Below, one piece after another: positions 57,443 through 64,000 of a stretch of DNA of 64,000 bases (the stretch's first letter is position 1; each line of letters starts with the position of its first letter). This stretch comes from an uncultured Bacteroidales bacterium. GTDB taxonomy: Bacteria > Bacteroidota > Bacteroidia > Bacteroidales > UBA932. Made by a program: the position numbers and the translations under genes. The stretch is taken from NCBI GenBank assembly GCA_944325435.1, contig CALVAC010000008.1, forward strand, positions 60,622 through 124,621, written 5' to 3'. The notes under the pieces are model-generated. The model saw only the letters and a list, made by a program, of their open reading frames with translations. It made no database searches and was not told the DNA's origin.

Positions 57443-59344
57443 ATGGCAGAAGAAATAAAATATACGGAAGACAACATCCGGACAATCGAGGGCATTGACA
57501 TCATCAGGCTGAGACCCGGAATGTACATCGGACGGCTCGGAAACGGAAGCAACCAGGATGACGGCATCTATGTACTGCTGAAGGAGACCATTGACAATTC
57601 GGTCGATGAGTTCACTATGGGATACGGCAAGGTCATCGACATAACCATCGAGGACAGGACAGTGACAGTCAGGGACTTCGGGCGAGGTATCCCTCTCGGG
57701 AAGGTGGTGGACGCGACCAGCAAGCTGAACACGGGGGGCAAATACGACAACAAGGCTTTCCAGAAATCTGTAGGTCTCAACGGAGTGGGAAGCAAGGCTG
57801 TGAACGCCCTCTCGGAGGATTACTATGTGGAGTCCTTCCGCGATGGGCAGAGCGCCTTCGCCCATTATTCAAAGGGCGTGCTCATAGATTCAGGGCAGAG
57901 ACCGACCAGAGAGAAGAACGGGACTCTTGTGAAATATACCGCAGACCCTGAAATGTTCGAGAACTATTCCTATAAAATGGAATATGTCGAGCCGATGATA
58001 CGCAACTACGCATATCTGAAAAAAGGTCTTACCCTGAAACTCAACGGCATATCCTACAAATCGGAGAACGGTCTTCTGGACCTCATCAACGACTCAATGC
58101 CTGAGTCTCCTCTCTATCCGCCGATACATCTCGAGGGTGAGGACATAGAGATAGTGCTGACACACGGCAACAGTTACGGAGAGAACATACTGTCTTTCGT
58201 CAACGGGCAGAACACCAGGGACGGGGGCACGCACCTGGCTGCATTCAGAGAAGCCATTGCCAAGACACTCAAAGAGTTCTACAAGAAAGACTATGCCCCG
58301 GAAGACATCCGTCAGGGAATAATCGGGGCTGTCAGCATCCAGATACAGGAACCGAAATTCGAGTCCCAGACCAAGATCAAGCTCGGCTCCACATATATGT
58401 GGGAGACATCAGTCAAGAACGAGGATGGCTCGACCACTGTCGACAGGGGGCCTACCATCCGCAGCTTCATCAACGATTTCGTAAAGACCAACCTTGACAA
58501 CTACCTTCACATACACAAGGAGATAGTCCCTGCAATCCAGGACAAGATAATCTCATCCGAAAAGGAGAGGAAGGAAATCTCGGGCATACAGAAGAAGACC
58601 CGGGAGAGGAACAAGAGGTCGAGCATCTATAACAAGAAGCTCAAGGACTGCAGGATACACTATACAGACAAGCTTCCGAAGAACAGACAGGAGGAGACGG
58701 AGCTGACAAGCATCTTCATCACAGAGGGGGATTCGGCGAGCGGGACAATCAGCAAGGTACGCAACGCTGATTTCCAGGCGGTGTTCAGCCTGAAGGGAAA
58801 GCCGATGAACTGCTACAAGGACAGCCGCAAGAAGATGGTAGAGAACGAAGAGCTGAACCTGCTCATCTCGGCCCTGGGCATCGAAGAGGACATGGCCGAC
58901 CTCAGGTACAACAATATAATCGTGGCAACGGATGCGGATGACGATGGAATGCACATCCGTCTGCTGGTCCTGACATTCTTCCTGAAATATTATCCGGACC
59001 TGATAAGGCGCGGACATGTGCATATCCTTCAGACCCCTCTGTTCAGGGTGCGCAACAAGAAGAATGTCCGCTACTGCTACTCTCCCGATGAGAAGGAAAA
59101 GGCGATGAAAGACCTCAGCAAGGGAGTCGAGGTGACAAGGTTCAAAGGACTCGGAGAGATATCACCGGATGAATTCGTGAATTTCATCGGGGATGACATG
59201 AGGCTCGACACCGTGAAGCTCAGCGATGAGGAGAGCATCTCCGAACTGCTGGAGTTCTATATGGGGAAGAACACCATCGACAGGCAGAGGTTCATAAGGC
59301 AGAACCTCAGGAGCGAAAAGGAACTTGAAGACGTAAACATCTGA
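57443..59344 (+). CDS. parE: DNA topoisomerase IV subunit B
   Basis: A 633-residue GHKL-Toprim ATPase from MAEEIKYTEDNIRTIEG; a TTG 24 bp earlier is not used. The ATP site is KETIDNSVDEFTMG, DFGRGIPLG and VGLNGVGSKAVNAL. The Toprim domain has ITEGDSASGTISK and the metal motif ATDADDDGMH, followed by RFKGLGEISPDEF. EGDSAsG with Ser rather than Gly, the EPKFESQTKIKLGS block and the general divergence from the gyrB gene in this window support ParE. The partner parC is not next to it. It is followed 4 bp later by an acyltransferase. Confidence 0.92.
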   Translation: MAEEIKYTEDNIRTIEGIDIIRLRPGMYIGRLGNGSNQDDGIYVLLKETIDNSVDEFTMGYGKVIDITIEDRTVTVRDFGRGIPLGKVVDATSKLNTGGKYDNKAFQKSVGLNGVGSKAVNALSEDYYVESFRDGQSAFAHYSKGVLIDSGQRPTREKNGTLVKYTADPEMFENYSYKMEYVEPMIRNYAYLKKGLTLKLNGISYKSENGLLDLINDSMPESPLYPPIHLEGEDIEIVLTHGNSYGENILSFVNGQNTRDGGTHLAAFREAIAKTLKEFYKKDYAPEDIRQGIIGAVSIQIQEPKFESQTKIKLGSTYMWETSVKNEDGSTTVDRGPTIRSFINDFVKTNLDNYLHIHKEIVPAIQDKIISSEKERKEISGIQKKTRERNKRSSIYNKKLKDCRIHYTDKLPKNRQEETELTSIFITEGDSASGTISKVRNADFQAVFSLKGKPMNCYKDSRKKMVENEELNLLISALGIEEDMADLRYNNIIVATDADDDGMHIRLLVLTFFLKYYPDLIRRGHVHILQTPLFRVRNKKNVRYCYSPDEKEKAMKDLSKGVEVTRFKGLGEISPDEFVNFIGDDMRLDTVKLSDEESISELLEFYMGKNTIDRQRFIRQNLRSEKELEDVNI

Positions 59345-59348
59345 TATC

Positions 59349-59903
59349 ATGTGGAGAAAATTCTGCGGCTTTCTGCTTAAGATATGGGGGTGGACTCCTG
59401 TGGGAGGTACTGCCCCCGATGACAAATGCATACTTCTCGGTGCACCTCACACCTCCATCTGGGACTTCGTAGTGTCATACCTGTTCTACAAGTCCGTCGG
59501 AGGGGATGCCCTGTGTATGGTCAAGGAGGAATTCTTCAAATGGCCTGTACTGGGATGGATCATCCGCAAGATGGGCGGCATCCCGGTCAACCGCAAAAAC
59601 CCTTCGGCCATAGTACTGAGTGTCATAAGGGAAATGGAAAAGAGAGAGAAGTTCCATCTTGCCATCGCTCCCGAAGGCACAAGGAAACCGGTCAGGAGAT
59701 GGAAGGCTGGATTCCATATCATAGCCAAAGAGACCGGTGTGCCTGTGTACATCTCATATTTCGACTGGGGGACGAAAAGGGTCGGGATACACAGCAGGTT
59801 CGAGATTTCTGACGATGCCAAGGCCGATATGGCCCGTATCCAGGAGATATATGAAGGGATGCATCTTGTCGGCAAGTACCCCAAGGACTATATCACACAC
59901 TGA
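59349..59903 (+). CDS. 1-acylglycerol-3-phosphate acyltransferase-like protein
   Basis: A 184-residue LPLAT-family enzyme that adds an acyl chain to a lysophosphatidate-type acceptor. The catalytic H-x4-D is H34-TSIW-D39, the substrate-binding block is GGIPVNRKN and the EGTR motif is at E109-R112, followed by RRWKAGFHIIAKE and VPVYISYFDW. It is short for PlsC and lacks long membrane helices, so it is probably peripheral on the inner membrane. It lies 4 bp after parE and 65 bp before an acyl-CoA synthetase. The pairing suggests lipid remodelling, but the acceptor lipid is unknown. Confidence 0.85.
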   Translation: MWRKFCGFLLKIWGWTPVGGTAPDDKCILLGAPHTSIWDFVVSYLFYKSVGGDALCMVKEEFFKWPVLGWIIRKMGGIPVNRKNPSAIVLSVIREMEKREKFHLAIAPEGTRKPVRRWKAGFHIIAKETGVPVYISYFDWGTKRVGIHSRFEISDDAKADMARIQEIYEGMHLVGKYPKDYITH

Positions 59904-59968
59904 CGCGACGGAACAGCAGGACATCCGGCTGCACTTCCGGCACGGCACCAAACATTAATTGAAAGGAA

Positions 59969-61684
59969 ATGAACATTGTCTCACGACAGATACTCAAATG
60001 GAGGGAGAAATATATAGATACACTGGCAAAGCTCTATGATTACTCCACCTTACTCTACGAAAAGAACAGGATGTCCGAAATGCTCGGGTCGGACATGCGG
60101 TACACATACGGAAGTTTCCGCAGAAAATGCGACGAGATTTCGGCAAGACTGAGCCGTTACGGGATCGGGGCGGGCGACAGGGTCGCCATCCTTTCCCAGA
60201 ACATGCCTAACTGGACAGTGGCCATGTTCTCTCTCGTCCCGTTCGGGCGCATTTCAGTACCTATCCTTCCCGACTCGTCCCCGACAGAGATAGCCAACAT
60301 ACTGGAACATTCGGAGTGCAAGGCCATCTTCGTGTCACAGAGGCTTCTGCCGAAACTCAGCCAGGAATGCATCGACAGGATGGTCCTGGTCATCGACATC
60401 GAAAGGTTCGAGATCATCAAGAGGGATGACTCCGCATACACCTGCAACGGCAGGGTCGTAAACCCTCTTCCGGATGACCTCGCCACCATAATATACACTT
60501 CAGGAACTACAGGAAGTGCCAAAGGAGTGATGCTCAGCCATCGCAACCTCATCACCAATGTCAAGATATCCTATCACGCCCACAGATGCACGGAGAAGGA
60601 CAAGTGGCTCTCGATTCTCCCGATGCCGCACACATACGAGCTGAGCATCGGGGTGCTCTACCCTATCTTCGTGGGAGCCTGCGTATATTACATACAGAAA
60701 CCGCCTACCCCGTCCGTGCTTCTTCCTGCAATCAAGGCGGTCAAGCCTACCGTCATGCTGTCTGTACCTCTTGTGATAGAGAAGATCTACAAGAACAGCG
60801 TGGTTCCGACCATAGCCAGAAGCCGGGTGCTGGGCTGGATGCAGCAGAAGATGCCGAAAGTCCTGTACTGGTTCATCGGGATGAAGCTCAAGAGCACATT
60901 CGGAGGCAAACTGAAATTCTTCGGCATCGGAGGCGCAAAACTTGACGGTACTGTCGAATCGTTCCTCAAGATGGCGAAGTTCCCGTATGCGATAGGATAC
61001 GGTATGACCGAATGCGCACCTCTGATATGCACGGCCAATCCGAAACAGACAAAGGTAGGCTCCACAGGCGGGGCGGCCTGGAATGTCACGGTAAGGCTAA
61101 GCGACATCAACAGCAGCGGAGAAGGAGAAATCCAGGTCAAGGGAGACAATGTGATGCTCGGCTACTATAAGGATCCGGAACGCACCAGATCGATGTTCAC
61201 GGATGACGGATGGCTGCGGACAAATGACCTTGCCACAAGGGATGACAAGGGACGCTACTATATCAAAGGCCGCCTGAACAATATGATAATCGGACCATCC
61301 GGAGAGAACATCTACCCGGAGGAGATAGAGAAAGTCATCAACGATATGGATGAGGTGAATGAGTCCATCGTGATGGAACGGGACGGCAGGCTGGTGGCTC
61401 TAGTACAGTTCAACGACAACATAATAGACTGGGACCAGGAGGGAGAGGACAAATTCTTCGAAAGGCTTGAAGCAAGGAAACAGGCTGTACTGAACTATGT
61501 CAACAGGCATGTAAGCAAGTCATCCAAGGTCAATTCGGTAGAAGTGGTCAAGGAACCGTTCGAGAAGACAGCAACAATGAAGATCCGCCGTTTCAAATAC
61601 AGGAAAACCGACAGGGAGACGGCAAAACCGGATGAATCCACGGAAAAGCAGAATACAGGAAATCCCGATTCTCACAACAAATAG
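59969..61684 (+). CDS. long-chain acyl-CoA synthetase (AMP-forming)
   Basis: A 571-residue adenylate-forming enzyme. The ATP/AMP block is TIIYTSGTTGSAKGVMLSHRNL, the second motif is GYGMTECAPLI, then MFTDDGWLRTNDLATRDDKGRYYIKGR and the lysine motif in KSSKVNSVEVVKEPFEKTATMK. It activates a fatty acid to acyl-AMP and then to acyl-CoA. The carboxyl tail is hydrophilic (TAKPDESTEKQNTGNPDS). Substrate chain length is not readable. A helix near residue 280-300 (VLGWMQQKMPKVLYWFIG) may associate with membrane. Next gene follows after 3 bp. Confidence 0.9.
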   Translation: MNIVSRQILKWREKYIDTLAKLYDYSTLLYEKNRMSEMLGSDMRYTYGSFRRKCDEISARLSRYGIGAGDRVAILSQNMPNWTVAMFSLVPFGRISVPILPDSSPTEIANILEHSECKAIFVSQRLLPKLSQECIDRMVLVIDIERFEIIKRDDSAYTCNGRVVNPLPDDLATIIYTSGTTGSAKGVMLSHRNLITNVKISYHAHRCTEKDKWLSILPMPHTYELSIGVLYPIFVGACVYYIQKPPTPSVLLPAIKAVKPTVMLSVPLVIEKIYKNSVVPTIARSRVLGWMQQKMPKVLYWFIGMKLKSTFGGKLKFFGIGGAKLDGTVESFLKMAKFPYAIGYGMTECAPLICTANPKQTKVGSTGGAAWNVTVRLSDINSSGEGEIQVKGDNVMLGYYKDPERTRSMFTDDGWLRTNDLATRDDKGRYYIKGRLNNMIIGPSGENIYPEEIEKVINDMDEVNESIVMERDGRLVALVQFNDNIIDWDQEGEDKFFERLEARKQAVLNYVNRHVSKSSKVNSVEVVKEPFEKTATMKIRRFKYRKTDRETAKPDESTEKQNTGNPDSHNK

Positions 61685-61687
61685 ACT

Positions 61688-62878
61688 ATGAGAGATATAT
61701 CAGAAAGGATACGGCAGATACCGCTGTCTCCGATACGCAAACTGACGCCTCTCGCAGACGCGGCCAAATCAAGAGGGATACGGGTCTATCACCTGAACAT
61801 AGGCCAGCCTGATATCCAGACACCTGAAGAGGGTATGGAAGCGATGAGGAACATCGACCGCAAGGTATTGGAATACAGCCCATCGCAAGGATTCCTGTCA
61901 TTACGCAGGAAGATTGCCGGATATTATGCAGACTTCGGAATGGACTATTCTCCGGAAGACATAATCGTCACCACAGGAGCATCCGAAGCCGTTCTCTTCT
62001 CGTTCATTACTTGCATGGATCCGGGGGATGAACTCATCACCACAGAACCTACATACGCCAACTACCTGTCATTCGCGGCAGCAGCCGGAGTGAAGGTAAT
62101 ACCTGTCACCACCGTTATGGACGATGGCTTTGCACTTCCTCCTGCGGAACGGTTCGAGGAACTGGTCACGGAAAGGACGAGAGGAATCCTCATCTGCAAT
62201 CCCAACAACCCATCCGGCAGCCTGTACTCACGGGAGGAAATGGAGATGCTCGGTGACATAGTCAGACGGCACGGAATCTTCCTTTTCGCGGACGAAGTCT
62301 ACCGGGAATTCGTATATGACGGAATGGAGTTCTTCTCCGCCGGTCATCTGAAAGGAGTTGATGAGCATGTGGTCATTTTCGACTCGATGTCCAAAAGATT
62401 CTCCGAATGCGGCATCAGGATAGGTGCTGTCATATCGAAAAACAAGCCAGTAGCCGAAGGGTTCCTCAAACTGGCCCAGGCACGCCTCAGTCCGCCGCTC
62501 ATAGGGCAGATAGTGGCAGAAGCATCATTCAGTGCAGGCCATGCCTATCTCGATCCTATCGCCGCGGAATACCAGCACCGCAGGGACGTGCTCATAGAAG
62601 GCCTGCGGAATATCCCTGGTGTCAATGTCGTCAGGCCGCAGGGGGCATTCTATGTCATCGCCTCCCTGCCCGTGAAGAATGCAGAAGACTTCTGTGCATG
62701 GTGTCTGACTGATTTCAGCGACAACGGGGAGACAGTCATGATGGCCCCTGCAGCCGGATTCTATATCACACCGGGACTCGGACCGTCAGAAGTCAGGATA
62801 GCATACGTGCTCAACACCGGAGACCTGCGCCGCGCCACGGATCTGCTGGCAAAGGCTCTCCGGCAGTACACGGATTGA
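61688..62878 (+). CDS. class I/II PLP-dependent aminotransferase
   Basis: A 396-residue PLP enzyme. The glycine-rich block TTGASEAV, the NPNNPSG motif, Asp/Tyr of ADEVYREFVY, the Schiff-base Lys in DSMSKRFSECGIRIG and the Arg of GPSEVRIAYV identify it as fold type I, aspartate/alanine-type. Substrate is not resolved; it could be an Asp, Ala, Tyr or succinyl-diaminopimelate aminotransferase. Its start lies 3 bp after the acyl-CoA synthetase stop, so it is part of the same transcript as parE's downstream genes. It converges with the pseudogene at 62923. Confidence 0.9.
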   Translation: MRDISERIRQIPLSPIRKLTPLADAAKSRGIRVYHLNIGQPDIQTPEEGMEAMRNIDRKVLEYSPSQGFLSLRRKIAGYYADFGMDYSPEDIIVTTGASEAVLFSFITCMDPGDELITTEPTYANYLSFAAAAGVKVIPVTTVMDDGFALPPAERFEELVTERTRGILICNPNNPSGSLYSREEMEMLGDIVRRHGIFLFADEVYREFVYDGMEFFSAGHLKGVDEHVVIFDSMSKRFSECGIRIGAVISKNKPVAEGFLKLAQARLSPPLIGQIVAEASFSAGHAYLDPIAAEYQHRRDVLIEGLRNIPGVNVVRPQGAFYVIASLPVKNAEDFCAWCLTDFSDNGETVMMAPAAGFYITPGLGPSEVRIAYVLNTGDLRRATDLLAKALRQYTD

Positions 62879-62922
62879 ATCTGAAACTTCGGATGCAGCA
62901 TCATCAACGGATATGGCCGAAT

Positions 62923-63390
62923 TCACTGACTGACTCCGTCCATATCCGGCATGGCTGACATACGTGAATATACCCTGACCTCGGCAGGGTCATCCTCTGC
63001 TGTCCATACCATCCGCCCGGCTGTAAGTTCCGAAACGACATACCGGTGGGACCACTGCATGAAATCCATGTAGTCATAGTAACCGCCAATGGTATTGTCC
63101 CCGTTATCGATGTCGAACTCCCCGGTCCTGACCTCCGCCACGGAGGAAGTTGTCTCTATATTGGAGCGCGATGTGAACTCCCTCTGCCTGGTCAGTTCTA
63201 TATAGGCATACGTACCTTCTGCAAGAGGCTCTCCATTCCACTCGATGAGTTCCTATGTTCCGGCCACATTGTAATATGTGAGCGGCAGGTATGTCTCTTC
63301 ATCTGTAATCGACTTGTCACAGGACATAGCGGAGAACACTGCTGCCGCAACTGCCGATATCTTAAAAAAACTTGTCAAAATATTTTTCAT
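62923..63390 (-). pseudogene. lipocalin-like lipoprotein broken by an in-frame TAG
   Basis: I translated the minus strand from the ATG at 63390. It starts MKNILTSFFKISAVAAAVFSAMSC, a lipoprotein signal with Cys24. The frame is clean to the stop at 62923 except for one TAG at 63255-63253, where the context ...NVAGT-stop-ELIEWNGEP calls for Trp (TGG) in the common lipocalin-type GTWELIEWNG. After it the sequence stays in frame (EGTYAYIELTRQ, YDYMDFMQW, MVWTAEDD), as expected for a recent nonsense mutation. The family may be DUF5004 or another small lipocalin-like group. It begins 1 bp after the truncated DUF1573 gene and is its operon partner. Confidence 0.8.
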
Positions 63391-63391
63391 C

Positions 63392-63865
63392 TTATCTTCT
63401 GATATTTGTTTCATCAATAATCTCTACCCGTATCGTCCTCTGCGAAGGAGGCAGATCCATTCCTGTCAGGACGACAGGAATGACACTGAGCATCCTCATC
63501 GGGACAGCCTCCGGATCGAATGCGACAACTATGTCCGCCTCCCCTCCCGGAGGTATCACTTCCGGCTCGCACCTTAAAGACAGGAACGGAGGCAGAAGTC
63601 CGGCATCCGCACCTATGGACAGCGGGACATCGCCTGCATTCATGCACATTATCCTCTCGACTCCCTTTTTATCAGAGCTGAACTTGACTGAAGTCCGTCT
63701 CAGGCAGAGATTTCCCATCTGATACCGGTACAGCCATACCGGGACATCGGCAGCCCTGACATACCCTTTCAGGGACAACACCGCAGTCGGTACCGACCCG
63801 GAAAGATCCGTATAGACAAATATCTTCCTGTCGAACTTTCCGGGATGCCCCTTGGGGTGATACTT
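63392..63865 (-). pseudogene. DUF1573-domain gene, 5' end missing
   Basis: The minus-strand frame from about 63865 down to the TAA at 63392 encodes KYHPKGHPGKFDRKIFVYTD, the usual DUF1573 block, and then an Ig-like end (SKRCEPEVIPPGGEADIVVAFD region, 158 residues). There is no ATG; going upstream the frame runs into unrelated A/T-rich sequence and a TAA within about 50 bp. The N-terminal signal and first domain are therefore lost, apparently to an insertion. A partner lipoprotein follows 1 bp downstream. Confidence 0.75.
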
Positions 63866-64000
63866 TAGGGACTGTCGTAAAAAGAATAAAACTTTATAAC
63901 GAATTTATTGCCAATGTAATATAAAAATTTGTATCTTAGCTAAAGATAAAAAGAATACCTCCAATTGCCCTGAAAAAGCCAAATTTGGAGGTATCGCAAA
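63866..64000 (+). mobile_element. probable end of an insertion sequence (partial at window edge)
   Basis: At about 63866 the sequence changes from normal coding DNA to A/T-rich DNA starting TAGGGACTGTCGTAAAAAG, which looks like an IS terminal sequence. A + strand -7-like box TATCTTAG (63932-63939) follows, then an inverted repeat ATACCTCCAA / TTGGAGGTAT (63955-63964 / 63985-63994), a leader hairpin of the kind that stops read-through into a transposase. No transposase coding is inside the window, so the call rests on position and composition. Confidence 0.45.

Overview
The window reads as a chromosomal segment of a Bacteroidota genome, most likely a gut-type Bacteroidales. The evidence is the set of families (SPOR, DUF1573, DUF4493/PCMD and TPR envelope proteins, a serine-palmitoyltransferase-like enzyme, THUMP-like methyltransferase), the Bacteroidota promoter form (TTTG, a 19-20 bp spacer, then TAnnTTTG) before many genes, and the near absence of Shine-Dalgarno sequences. 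Base composition is about half GC. No rRNA, tRNA or CRISPR was seen, and most of the window is ordinary housekeeping DNA.

Left part (1-25.9 kb): a minus-strand cluster of a SPOR lipoprotein, an M28-fold/TonB protein and leuS (partial at the left edge). Then come capA-like and phoH (+), a three-copy repeat grown from the phoH 3' end, gyrA with a TPR protein (-), an M-domain-less ClpC-type unfoldase (+), a possible 41-codon gene with a strong ribosome binding site, a HAD phosphatase, a permease and an esterase (+), a DUF362 lipoprotein (-), tig-clpP-clpX (-), a probable sphingolipid pair (SPT plus SDR) with a 7TM-HD phosphodiesterase (-), and gyrB (-) with a 12-bp inverted repeat across its promoter.

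Middle part (26-48.8 kb): an outer-membrane barrel plus giant TPR pair (-). It is followed by ftsE, nth, a K+/H+ antiporter and an RluA-type enzyme (+), pgm-fhs (-), a SAM methyltransferase (+), an S9 peptidase (-), a receptor-like protein, trkH and a RecD-like helicase (-), and a DUF1573 protein with a 10TM exporter (+) behind duplicated promoters.

Right part (48.8-64 kb): a five-gene minus-strand operon of paralogous DUF4493/PCMD surface lipoproteins with one small barrel. This is the most accessory-looking locus and the best candidate for an undescribed envelope system. Then parE, an acyltransferase, an acyl-CoA synthetase and an aminotransferase (+). The edge holds a decaying two-gene operon: a lipocalin-like lipoprotein with an in-frame amber codon and a DUF1573 gene whose 5' part is replaced by what looks like the end of an insertion sequence.

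The genes serve DNA topology (gyrA, gyrB, parE), protein quality control (Tig, ClpP, ClpX, ClpC-like), envelope lipid and surface assembly, and ion balance. All functional statements come from reading motifs; no database search was run.
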